Shown here piece after piece: positions 10,731 to 20,152 of a stretch of DNA of 64,000 bases. The position numbers were made by a program, and so were the translations under genes. The notes under the pieces are model-generated. The model saw nothing but the letters and a program-made list of their open reading frames with translations. It had not been told where the DNA came from and made no database searches. Position 1 is the first letter of the stretch, and every line of letters starts with the position of its first letter. This DNA is from Blepharisma stoltei. Lineage: Eukaryota > Ciliophora > Heterotrichea > Heterotrichida > Blepharismidae. The stretch lies in the NCBI GenBank assembly GCA_914767885.1, contig CAJZBQ010000035.1:930001-994000 (forward strand), written 5' to 3'.

Positions 10731-12703
10731 TTACTCTGGTCTTCTCTCATTCGGAAGATCCAAGGCTTTTGCCTGTTTGAACATGTCGACTGCTCTCATC
10801 AGTGCTTTTCTTCCTTCAATCAAAAGTCCTCTAGGAATTCTGTTATCAGGACACATGTTTTTCAGCATTATAATCAGCTCAAACTCTTCTCTGAGCGTCC
10901 TATACATTTTCATCATCCTCGACACCGCCCGCACCTTATTCTTCAAAATCCCTTTTTTCGCCTCCTGAAAATCAACCTTAAGTCCTTTAATTCTTCTATT
11001 TGCCAGACTATCAGACCTCAAAAGTACTTTTTCGTCCAGTTTCAGGATATTTAGCATCATCGTCATCACTTTCTCAACCACAAAAGGAGAGCTTCAGGTG
11101 AAAATGTCCATAAAGTCAGGCAAATGGTAAGGGTGGGTAATATAATTGAACTGCTGGATGTTTAAAATACTATTGCACAGTCTCACGATGGCTCCTTTAT
11201 TATTGTAGGTATCACAGTAATTTGGGGCTGAAAAAATAGTGATGACTGCTGGAAAGTCGTTTTCTCCATTCCACTTGTGCATTTTGTAGCCTTCCAGCTG
11301 GACTTCATGAGCCCTTATGACTGATATTAAATCATTTCTCTGCAAAAAAGTGTTCGTCGAGTTGGCTCCATAAAAATAGCTGCACCCTCTTACGGTATTA
11401 TAAGAGAATTCTTCATTTAAAATCCCTTCTTGGTCATCTACTGGGTCAGCTCACAAAATATCGCAAAACGCCCCAGTTTTAGGTGGCTCGTTAAACCTGT
11501 ATATTAAATCAATATCATCTAGTACTTCTAAATCCGGAGAAAGCCCACCATGACAGGTGATAAAGCTGTCATTCACAAGGGCTGCCAACGGCAAACAGTC
11601 AAAACTCTCTAAAAACCGATCATAAATTTCCAAATCATATTTATTTAAGCACTCAGCCCGGAACGTAAAATAAGTCGTCAAAATCCTGCATTCGTGATTC
11701 CCTCTTATCAAGAACACCCTGTCTGGAAAATTCAGCTTAAGGCTGTATAGCAAAATGACTACTTCTATTGAATAAATGCCTCTGTCCACGTAGTCGCCTA
11801 AAAACAGAAATTTATTTTTAGTTGGGCTGCCTCCCATCTCTAGGACTTTGAGCAGGTCGAAAAACTGTCCATGGATGTCCCCATTTATTAATTAAGCCAT
11901 TATAGAGAAGCTCCAACAAGCTTAAAAACGCTTTTCACGTCACTTGATTCGCATAGTCCCTTGCTCTCCAGTCTGATTTCACAGCCTAAGACTTGTGTTG
12001 CTCCCTTCGAACAAGCGCTTGCGCTTGCTACCCAGGATAGAGATGCTGGGTCACCATGCCGAACATCACGAGGTTGCTTTTTCTGAAAATTCGAAAAGCG
12101 AATTTTCTTGTCAGGCTATCGACCAGGATAAACCTTGCAGTCCATAGCGCAATCCCGGTATTGTGCTGTGAAAATGCCTTATTGGCAAAGCGACGCCCTC
12201 TGGGCCTATCCCTTTCCAAATTCAAGTTCCATCATCCTCGGGCTAAAGATCTTACCCTGGATGTGAGCTTGCGGTCGGCTATTCGATATTGCGCTCCGCC
12301 ATACCATGTAAAACCCGCCGACTACGCGTACCAACGCTGCTTTCCCTCCCACAAAGTTCCCAGACTTCATCTGGCTGCAGTAGTTAAGAGGGCAGGTTGG
12401 CTCGCCACACTATTTTTATGTCCCCTGTATGTCCCCAATAATAAGAAGAGGGTCGTCAATTCTTAACAAGTTTGGCTCTCCTTGGAATAAGTTCTTAACC
12501 CGCTCTATTATTTTAATAACATCTGCTTTTTTGATCCTTCCTTCTTTGGACAAGTGGAGCTTTAGATTCTCGAGGTTTGGAATATTCGCTGATTATAAAT
12601 TACATGCATTAGGAAAAAGCAAATCTTCAGAAAGAGGCTTGTGGGGAGGTGTTGGAAGGGATTTTACTACGCGGTCACCTAATGGATCAGGTAAAGGCTC
12701 CAT
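10731..12703 (-). CDS. Calcineurin A (PP2B catalytic subunit), interrupted
   Basis: Removing a 15-nt intron and a 554-bp insert leaves 468 codons, 467 aa. The N-terminal block [16 protein letters not shown] is calcineurin-specific. Catalytic metal-site motifs follow: [27 protein letters not shown] and the calcineurin-type [14 protein letters not shown]. The CNB-binding helix region [20 protein letters not shown] is well kept. UGA encodes Trp in CDILWADPV and FTWSSPF. The C-terminal part is short and lacks an obvious autoinhibitory segment. The enzyme is a Ca2+/calmodulin-dependent Ser/Thr phosphatase. The insert splits GDI from HGQ in the catalytic loop, so without its removal no enzyme can be made. 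Confidence 0.95.
11884..12437. mobile_element. Insert in calcineurin A with non-TA direct repeats
   Basis: A 554-bp GC-richer segment is flanked by ATGTCCCCA at 11875-11883 and 12429-12437; a third ATGTCCCC lies at 12418-12425. Deleting one repeat unit with the insert exactly rebuilds [12 protein letters not shown]. Neither repeat contains TA, unlike the IESs elsewhere in the window. No protein domain is seen inside. An AT-rich TTATTAATTAA stretch lies at the left end. The element looks retroposon-like but shares no clear sequence with the other inserts. Confidence 0.8.
12589..12603 (-). other. 15-nt intron in calcineurin A
   Basis: Sense GTAATTTATAATCAG, containing in-frame TAA. Splicing joins FPNA to [14 protein letters not shown]. 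Confidence 0.92.
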
Positions 12704-12924
12704 TTTAGAAATATTCAAGTAGTCGTTTTCTGGGCTTGGAAGAATCCGGGGGGTTTAGGAGGGATTAGGAAGAAAGGTATTTATGGAAGGAAAGGATAGT
12801 GGGTTTTTTAATTTTGAGGTAAGAAGGGTATCTTAGTAATAATAATGAGTGGACTCATTTATTTTAGAGTGAAAACAGGGAACAGATATTTTAAAAAGAA
12901 ATTATATTGATTATTTGCATTGAT

Positions 12925-13014
12925 TTAAACAGCAGCACCATTTTCAGCTGCAGGGGAGTTCAAATCAACAGACTTAAACCCATTTTCTTCTTTTTTGTCT
13001 GTCTTCTCGAACAT
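12925..13014 (-). CDS. Possible 29-aa ORF
   Basis: ATG 13014 to TAA 12925 encodes a polar peptide starting MFEKTDKKEENGF and ending AAENGAAV. It has a coding-like composition in an otherwise AT-rich spacer. It could be a tiny gene, the last exon of an unseen gene, or chance. No homologue is recognised. Confidence 0.25.
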   Translation of the reverse strand: MFEKTDKKEENGFKSVDLNSPAAENGAAV

Positions 13015-13066
13015 ATTAATATAAAAAGGCAATTTATCCTACAATTTTTTTAATTTTAAAAATATA

Positions 13067-13222
13067 TATAGAAATTTTCCCATAGATGGCAGTGTTTGCC
13101 CTTGATTTGCCCATGAGAAAAATTTTTTGGTTTGACAAAATCATATGGGACTGGTCGAACCAAAAAAATTCCCAATTGGGCAAATCAAGGGCAAACAGCG
13201 CCATCTATGAGAAATTTCTATA
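13067..13222. repeat. Palindromic MITE-like element ending in TATA
   Basis: Two arms of about 55 bp (13067-13122 and 13170-13222) are imperfect reverse complements, with terminal TATAGAAATTT and AAATTTCTATA and a ~45-bp centre. It lies between genes, so excision cannot be tested by frame. Structure matches the palindromic IESs found inside genes here. Confidence 0.75.
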
Positions 13223-13806
13223 GATCTTGGCAAGCTTATTAAAGCCTTGACTCTTTTTCTCATTATATAGAAAAGAGCTGCCAATCCTGGCGGGCTTTGC
13301 AGGCTGAGGCAGGGATGAGAGGAGACTGGAGTTCTTGAGACTTATGTTCAATCATTGGCATTTTTAATTTATAATTTAATGACCTCTTTTTATAGTATGG
13401 GCTTCCATGAAGAATCTTTAGGCTTTACTTGAAAGAAATACCAAATAGTTGTCCTTTAAAAGTCAAATGGTACCTATAGAAGTTTCCTATGTTTGGCGCT
13501 GTAAGGCCGATAAATTCTGATCGGAATTTATCGGTAGGTTGCACCAAATCAATGCCTTGGTCGGACCAAAAAGCGATTTGGTCCGACGAACTTGGAAAGC
13601 TCCTGGGAAAATGTCTGCGCTTTTAGCGCTATATAGAGGAAACCTCTATAACTCAATCTAGGAGCTGACAAGCCAGGGACTATGTCATGCGAGTTTCAAA
13701 GGATTCAAAAGCTTGGGAAGCTTTTCGATCTTGAAGCTTGGATAAGCTGAGCAAGTCTAATGGCTTACTAATGTCAAAATTCAAAAGAAAAATCCTTGAT
13801 CATAAG
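13223..13806. repeat. Spacer with short inverted repeats
   Basis: No gene is seen. It contains short dyads such as the arms flanking TTCTGATCGGAA near 13515 and ATAGAGG...CCTCTAT near 13635, suggesting decayed palindromic elements. Confidence 0.4.
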
Positions 13807-14283
13807 CTAATTTATTTTTTCTGCCTTCTCTGCTTTTGCACCTCCTTTCTCTCCTTTCTCTCCTTTCTCTCCTTTCTCTCCTTCTCCTCCTTCCTCTTCC
13901 TTATTAACTATATTTTTTTTGCAGCCACACGCAAGAGAAAAATACATAATTCCCTCAACCCAAAATACGATTGCCAGCACCAAAAAGAAAGCATTTCCAG
14001 TATCAAACACAATCGTTCCCAAAAATAAACAGAACAGTGCTTTTCCAATATAGAACCCCAAAAATGAGACACAAGACATGAGGACCTTGCATGGCATTTC
14101 TGACAATGCCAGCAGAATACCAAATATTATATAGTAAATAGTCAAAAAAAAATCTCGGGCGTTGAATATACCAAGAGCAGAGAATTTATAGATCGCCAGA
14201 ACGGCCAGAGCCAGCCCCGAAATCAAACTTGTGATTTTTAACGCAGTGCTGATTTTCACATCATTAATTTCTTGTCCTACCAT
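13807..14283 (-). CDS. COPI-associated membrane protein (TVP15-like)
   Basis: Intact 158-aa ORF. Four hydrophobic segments are visible at ~15-35, ~45-62, ~66-90 and ~94-118, followed by a charged tail with a GEKGEKGEKGEKGG run. Size, four-helix layout and the short polar N-terminus fit the COPI-associated/TVP15 family of Golgi membrane proteins. The repeated GEK tail is encoded by a CTCCTTTCT-type microsatellite (13845-13885) and may vary in length. No IES or intron. Confidence 0.7.
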   Translation of the reverse strand: MVGQEINDVKISTALKITSLISGLALAVLAIYKFSALGIFNARDFFLTIYYIIFGILLALSEMPCKVLMSCVSFLGFYIGKALFCLFLGTIVFDTGNAFFLVLAIVFWVEGIMYFSLACGCKKNIVNKEEEGGEGEKGEKGEKGEKGGAKAEKAEKIN

Positions 14284-15438
14284 AATTAATTTATTATCAG
14301 AGATTACAAAATTTGAAACTCTTTACATTTGAATAGGAAAAACCATGAATTTTGCTGCAGGTAAATAATAGGAATTCTTTACTCCCAATTTAATAGCGAA
14401 TAAACTGTCATTATTTTCTTAATTTTTTTTCCTTTGGTATCATTAGCAGCGATAAATTTTTTCAATCATTATAAAAATTCCAAATTGATTACTGCATATA
14501 TTTGCTTCAATAAAAATTTGAAAAATCCTCAAAAAATATGTTAAAAAATCTATTGATGAAGAAAAATAATTTTCATTGTTAATGGGGCAATTTAGAGAAT
14601 ATTTTGTAAGGTCGTATAATAACTTGTAAATGAAATAATTTTATATTACTAAAAGTGCTATTTGTATTTAAGCTTTCTGAATTGCATAGGATTTATTTGG
14701 CTGTGTCAGGAAGGTATAATATTACTATATATTTATAAAGGCAGGTGATGTGAATATTTTATTTTCTTTATAAGGCTTATAGATTCAATAAAGGAATGCA
14801 TTAAGTCAAATAATTCCTCACCCTCCACCCTTTAAAACAAATAAGTATATTCAATATCTTAATTTTTAAATAAAACTAAATATTTTTAAAAATTATTCAA
14901 AATTATATTTATTGATTATTTTAAATAGACATCAGTTCTACTGAATTTAGTAACTGACTGTAAATTATAAAAATGCTAAAAAAGCCAAATACTTGAACTG
15001 GATTGCACTTAGGGCAGTGAAGTTAATAATCATTTATTTATTAATTTTTAGAACTTCCTAATAAAGGATTTCTCTCTTTATTTTTCAAAATAACTTCATA
15101 GAACTTTAAAAATTTCCAATTTCAAATCTCAGCAAAAATAAACTTCAAATCACAGCAACAAACAAAAAAAGTCATCCATCTTCAAACAGCAAATCCTCCA
15201 GCAGCAGCAGCTCCCTCCATCAACAGAAGCTATTTCTCTAAAATATTTTTCACACAAACCCCTATTCTCACATTCTCATCCAAGATCAGCCGCCAATACA
15301 ATTCTTGAATTACTTTGTGTCAACTAGAATACTTCACAATCCTTCCATAAAGTTTTTCCAATCTTCCTACCAACCTTCAATCCTCCAGGAGACTAATAAT
15401 AAGTTAGAAGTCATAAAACCTTAAATGGATATTAATAA
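14284..15438. other. 1.15-kb AT-rich spacer
   Basis: Mostly AT-rich without supported genes. On the minus strand about 15205-15400 is open if UGA is Trp (RLEKLYGRIVKYSSWHKVIQ... in part) but has no ATG and no recognised family. The plus strand has a comparable open stretch, so neither is called. Confidence 0.5.
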
Positions 15439-16284
15439 ATGATAAGAAGACTTGTAGCTGAATTCGTAGGGACTTTCTTTCTAGTCTTTGGTGTAGGTGT
15501 GAGTCAAGGCCAGCCCTTCACAGTAGGAGGAACTTTATGGGCTGCTCAGATTTTCACAGGATTTTCTTCAGGTGGGCAATTCAACCCTGCTGTTACTTTA
15601 GCAATAATCACAAGAAAGCACATTACCAAAACCCTTACAACACAAGAACTCAAAGAGCTGATGTGCTTCATTGCCGCTCAAATAACTGGATCTATCATGG
15701 CAGCCCTCCTTTCTTGGGGAATCGTCCGATATGCTGCATATTTTGACGTTGCGCTTGGGTATAATAGAGGTGAGGCGTTTTTGGCTGAATTTTTATATAG
15801 CTTTTGAGGGCTTGCAAAGGTTTATGCTGGATTTTACATTATTCCTTATCTTGATTTTTAATATTATTTATTTCTTTCACAAGTTTTCAGACATTTTTTA
15901 GCTTTAACAAAGATAAGTCTTTTATAGAAAGCTAAAGGTATTAGTGCAGTATACACTACACTGCTCTGCGCAAATGCAATTATGGCTGGGGTTTTAACAG
16001 ATTCGAATTTATTGGTAGGAGCCGCTGTTTCTATGAGTGTTACTGCTGGAGATTGGTCTGTTGGGAATATCTCTGGAGGGTGCTTTAATCCAGCTGTTGG
16101 GTTTGGAGTGAATTTGATACACTTGTTTAAGGATGGAGACCATTTTGGAAACACTTGGATTTACATAATTGCGCCGCTTATTGGAGGAATTATGGGAGGA
16201 CTTACTTCGACGATTTTTATAAAAGAGTTGCAAAGCCAAAGGAGCAAGGTCGCAGAAGAAGATGATCATCAGCATTCAACTTAA
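15439..16284 (+). CDS. Aquaporin (MIP family), interrupted by one IES
   Basis: Removing 156 bp (15796-15951) leaves 690 nt, 229 aa. Both half-helix signatures are present, FNPAVTLA and FNPAVGFG, at the expected spacing, with a membrane-segment N-terminus LVAEFVGTFFLVFGVGV. The second half begins AEFLYTTLLCANAIMAGVL once the IES is gone. The C-terminus is short and charged. Family members conduct water or small solutes; which cannot be read from these motifs. An upstream ATG at 15425 is in a frame that stops at once, so 15439 is chosen. Confidence 0.93.
15796..15951. mobile_element. IES in aquaporin, 156 bp, TA-bounded
   Basis: Left boundary lies in TATATA (15794-15799), right in TATA (15950-15953). 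Only one choice of TA number (two kept) preserves frame. The segment contains in-frame UAA codons and no recognisable repeat. Confidence 0.88.
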
Positions 16285-16727
16285 GTCTAATTAGCAAATA
16301 ATATAAAACTCAATAATAAGCTGGTGTCCTGCTAACTCCCCTTTCTGTCAGCGATCAAGGCTATTGAAAGTTAATGAAGAATTTTGTGATGAAGTAGAAA
16401 AGTATGTGTTGAAATGGAGAAATTTGCCAAAGCTGGCGAAACTTTTGAAATTTTATTGCATTTTAATTTTTGAAGAAATAGCATCATTTACCTGCTTAAC
16501 ATATATAAAAAAATTAATATAGGATTTTAAAAATATAAGTCTCCTCGTAGGCGAGCCAACACTTTTTGCCGCTCTTGTAGGAAGAGTAAAGATAATATGC
16601 TAAATTCGCTAGAAATAAAAGCATTAATAGATATAAAATGCAAAACTCGTAGCTAAAATTGCATTTTATATGATTTTACTAAATTCAATATTTTAAAAAA
16701 ATTTACCTGAAAGTAAAGTCAAAGTAA
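16285..16727. other. Spacer with a ~70-codon coding-like stretch
   Basis: About 16310-16520 plus is open (WCPANSPFCQRSRLL in part) with mixed charged and hydrophobic residues but has no start codon or known family. It may be a gene remnant. The rest is AT-rich. Confidence 0.3.
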
Positions 16728-18464
16728 ATGGAAGAAGAGAAAGAAGCATTAGAGAGCATAAAAGCATTATTCAAGGACGCCTTTATCAGGAACAGCTACT
16801 TAGATGATGAAAGCGTCACCAATGAAGAGCTACTAACCCTAGAGGACCTTTCACCTCTCGAAGTAAGGATCCCCCCTCATTTGTCCAATTTTCTAGTCTT
16901 TTTTTTATAGGATAAAAAAAATTTTCAGGACCTCACTTGTCCCAAAATCTCGTCAAATATGATCTAGTCTTTTTTGAATTTTTTCGAATGTCCTAAAATT
17001 TTAATTTTTTACTTTAAAAAAACTAAAAAATGAGACAATTGAGGTCCTGAAAAATATTTTTTTTCCTATCAAAATTTTGACTAGAAAATTGGACAAATGA
17101 GGGTCTAAAAAAATTTTTTTCCTATAAAAAAAACTAGAAAAATGGGCAAATGATAAAAGACTAGAAAATTGGACAAATGAAGGGAGGGGATCCTTATATG
17201 AAAATTTAAAAGATCTCATAACAAATCTGCTTTTGTTTAAGGAAAACGTCATAAAATCCAACACTGAAACCACAAGCTTAATTAAACGCACAGAACAATT
17301 CGAAAATATGCTGCAGAAGCTGGAAGGCGAAGTCCGGGCTCACATAAGGACCGAGCAGCAATTGAAACTTCACATTGAAACGTGCCAATGCAAAATTGAC
17401 GAGCTGGAAAGAAAAAGCTTAAAAGACCGCCAGCTTATTGAAACACAAACACAAGATATCGAGCAAAAAGCACAACAAATAGAAAAACTTAGAAAAGAAA
17501 AACCTATTTCTTCAGATGATGCCAGAATCAGGTCAAAAGATATTGAAGACAAATACAAAGACGAAATTTCGAAAATTGCTACACAGAGGAAACTCTCTTT
17601 ACTTCATGGAGGGAGTGAGCTATTGAAGCCTAATAAGGAAAAAGTGGCTTCAAAGATAAAAAACACACATGAGAGAAGTGAAAAATATGCGTATTTGGTC
17701 TATGACTTTTGCTTAATTCTCACTTCATGAGCTGAGCAAAACCGTTGGAAAAATCCTTTTTTTGGAAAAAATTGTGAGCGATAAATTTTTATAAAAAAAT
17801 ATTTAATATAAGTGGCAACTATTATGGTTAAATCTCGATCGAAATTTAAAAATTAAACTATTTTTCCTCTCTAATTAAGATTTATTTATATTCAAAAAAA
17901 TTATAAGAGGGAGCAAAAGATTTTTGCTTACTCACAGAAAGGAGGAGTGAGGGTAATTTTCTTGGTATTATTTGTTTAATTTTTGACAAAAATCCATTAC
18001 TTTTACTTGGCTTCCAACTAAAAAATTTGGCAAATATTTTCTAAAAAATGCCTGCCAAGGAAAAAACTTTTGACTAATGACCTGCTACGATGTATTTAAG
18101 ATCACTTCTCGACCAAAAAAGCAAAGAATGCGATCAACTAAGAAAAGATTACGAAAATTCTAACGAAAAAATTAACGACATTCGAGAGCAGCACAAGTCT
18201 AAAAACCCAATCAGTATGCTTCACCCAAAATTCAAATCAATGAGCTCAAGACATCCTGGATCTGGAGGAAAACTCAGTCGAAACTCCTCCACAAAAACAA
18301 TGTGCGAAGTAATTGATTTATTTAAAAAATCAGACTCAGCGCCTTTTTTTAAAAAGGAAACCCAGGATAATTTGAACTCTGCAAGAAAAAAGCGGAAAGA
18401 AGGCAAGCACGCAAGGAGTAACTCTGATAACTTCAAAGCTATGTTAATCGCTAAAGAAAACTAA
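16728..18464 (+). CDS. Coiled-coil protein split by two IESs
   Basis: Deleting 331 bp (16866-17196) and 401 bp (17694-18094) gives 335 codons, 334 aa. Residues ~45-220 are heptad-rich (KRTEQFENMLQKLEGE, DELERKSLKDRQLIE, EKYAYLRSLLDQKSKECDQL). The C-terminal ~90 residues are basic and Ser-rich (MSSRHPGSGGKLSRNSST). Both junctions continue the coiled coil without a break, supporting the excision model. The family is not recognised; a cytoskeletal or basal-body scaffold is possible from composition only. Confidence 0.8.
16866..17196. mobile_element. 331-bp TIR element (IES) in coiled-coil gene
   Basis: TA-bounded. The ends are inverted repeats of ~30 bp starting AGGATCCCCCC and ending GGGGATCCT, with further reiterated copies of the ATTTGTCCAATTTTCTAG motif inside. 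It is a different family from the CTCCGTGAGCGAAC MITEs. Removal joins LEV to YENLKDLITN. Confidence 0.88.
17694..18094. mobile_element. 401-bp IES containing a decayed MITE
   Basis: Boundaries are TATTT at 17692 and 18093. The left ~260 bp (to ~17955) is a diverged copy of the CTCC.CCGTGAGCGAAC MITE in which GAGCTGAGCAAAACC and GCTTACTCACAGAAAGGAGG are still visible. The rest is unique AT-rich DNA. Excision restores KYAYLRSLLDQK. Confidence 0.82.
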
Positions 18465-18503
18465 ATATACATAATTGTAAATTTAATTAATCAGCCCTCT
18501 CCA

Positions 18504-18527
18504 ACTTTGCTAGGATTTAAGCAAAGT
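18504..18527 (-). promoter_or_regulatory. 3' hairpin, SECIS-like in part
   Basis: Twenty nt after the stop of the HMG/SelH-like gene, ACTTTGC pairs perfectly with GCAAAGT around a 10-nt loop with AAA. On the gene strand GTGA lies just 5' of the stem (18533-18530) and GGAGA just 3'. This recalls the SECIS quartet-plus-apical-AA layout, though the stem is short (7 bp plus possible wobble). It could equally be a terminator hairpin between convergent genes. Confidence 0.3.
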
Positions 18528-18547
18528 CTTCACATTTGGCTGGGGGT

Positions 18548-19279
18548 TTAAGGGAAATAAGGTTTTACAGCTTCTATCAGATCTGTGAGGGTCAAATAAG
18601 TGCTGCTTTTGTGATAAACGTCATTTTTCTCAGAACCAATTTGTACTTGTACGTCAATTTCTCTTGATTTTCTGCTTTGCACTATAACTTGATCGCTTTT
18701 TAAATCAAGATTATTTATTAAAGACTTTGCCACTCTTTCTGAATTTCTTTTATATCCTCAAGATCCACATAAATACACAAAAACTTTTTTACTAGCAGCA
18801 TTATCTTCACTTTTAATTTTTTCTTTTGGTTTTTCATCTTTTGTTTCTTCGGTTTTTGAAGGGACTTTTACATTTCTCTTCCTTTCTGGATTTTCAACTG
18901 GGGTTTTTGATCTTTTTTTATTATTTTTTGTTTCTTCCCCATCATCAATATATGCACTATCATTGCTTTTTGCCCCACAACTTAATGTAAAATAACCATC
19001 CCGCTCAAGTTCGGCAAGCTGGGACTTGTATCTTTTTGTATCATTTTCATGCTGTTTTTCAAAGCAGGACTTTTCTTCTTCAGAAAATTCCTTCCATCTC
19101 TTTTTTCCAATTTGACTAAGCTGTTTTAAAGTTAATTTTTTGCCATCTTCTATAGGCTGAGTTTTGAGGTCTTCAATGAAGAACTGGTATGAGGACAAAG
19201 GCTTTCGAGGGTAAAGCTTATTTTCTTGTTTATCATAAATACAGTCACTTGGAATTGATCTCTTTCTCCGTTTCTTCAT
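18548..19279 (-). CDS. HMG-box protein fused to a SelH/Rdx-like domain with UGA at the redox site
   Basis: The frame is 243 codons with one internal UGA (18758-18760). Residues ~24-95 form an HMG box (RKPLSSYQFFIEDL, KKRWKEFSEEEKSCFEKQHE). A lysine-rich nuclear-type linker follows (~100-160). The C-terminal ~75 residues read VFVYLCGS-UGA-GYKRNSERVAKSL and end DLIEAVKPYF, which matches the thioredoxin-like Rdx fold of SelW/SelH. There the CxxU motif has Sec exactly at this UGA. SelH is a nuclear, DNA-binding redox protein, so fusion to an HMG box is sensible. In this code UGA should be Trp, which would remove the redox residue. Confidence 0.75.
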
Positions 19280-19500
19280 TTTAAATGGGCGGGCTTAATA
19301 AATAATTATATTGATTTCATTATAATAGAAAATGTAATTTATAAGTCCAATATTTTAATTGCAATAATCCAAATTAGCTTAATTAAAACTGCTTATTACT
19401 TAAAAATCTATATTATCATTCCAGCTCTATAAATAAGCCCGATATATTTTCATAAATAATTTTAATCTTTTATCAAGCATTATGAATCTGAAATTCTTAT

Positions 19501-19962
19501 TTAGGATTGGTTTGCGATATCTTCAAAGTTTTGTCCACCGACTAAATCCGGCACTTCTTCTTCTCCACCTTCTTTAGCTCCAGCTTGAACTAGCTCTTTT
19601 AGGACGTCTAGGTTTTTAGGCCCTAATTGAGTAATAATTCCTGGCATCAGATCTTTAATAGTTTTCACTTCGCCTGCTCCTGAAACCACAAAGAAATTGT
19701 CTTTTATGTTAGCAGTCACTTGTGGGTTTACAAAATGAAGCACAGTGTTGTCGTCTTTAAAGAAATTGACTTCTTCTATTGCTGGCAATGGCTGCACTCC
19801 GAGTTTTGATATAGAAGATCGTAATTTCTTGTCATCTACCATAGTGGTTTTGTGAGGAACTTTGTTCTTGCGCTTCATTGAGCCTTTTCCACCGATTCTT
19901 GCGGATTCGCCAAACTTAGCTGCAAGTTTCGCACGAGCTTGAAGGACTTCTGGGTCTTCCAT
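19501..19962 (-). CDS. Nascent polypeptide-associated complex subunit beta (BTF3)
   Basis: Intact 153-aa ORF. The N-terminal ARIGGKGSMKRKNK carries the ribosome-binding basic motif, and the NAC domain follows with LRSSISKLGVQPLPAIEEVN and VLHFVNPQVTANIKDNFFV. The acidic C-terminus is normal for the family. It forms a heterodimer with NAC-alpha at the ribosome exit tunnel. No intron or IES. Confidence 0.96.
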   Translation of the reverse strand: MEDPEVLQARAKLAAKFGESARIGGKGSMKRKNKVPHKTTMVDDKKLRSSISKLGVQPLPAIEEVNFFKDDNTVLHFVNPQVTANIKDNFFVVSGAGEVKTIKDLMPGIITQLGPKNLDVLKELVQAGAKEGGEEEVPDLVGGQNFEDIANQS

Positions 19963-20152
19963 TTATTGATTATCTACCACAATATTAAAAATTCTAACTC
20001 GCTAGGTATGATGGAGAACTAAAATTTTTTTAAATAATTGATTTATTTAAAATAAATTGAAAAAAAAATCATTTTAATAGAATAAAATAATGGATAAGAG
20101 TAAGCAGAGTTACTATTACGAAACTAGAAAGATTCCAGCTTTAAATTAAAAA

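Noticed and set aside
12056..12466. 136-codon plus ORF across the calcineurin insert
   Set aside because: It spans the insert and antisense calcineurin; open by chance in GC-richer DNA.
15100..15350. Plus-strand open stretch with an Ala/Pro run
   Set aside because: No start, competing open frame on the other strand, no recognisable family.
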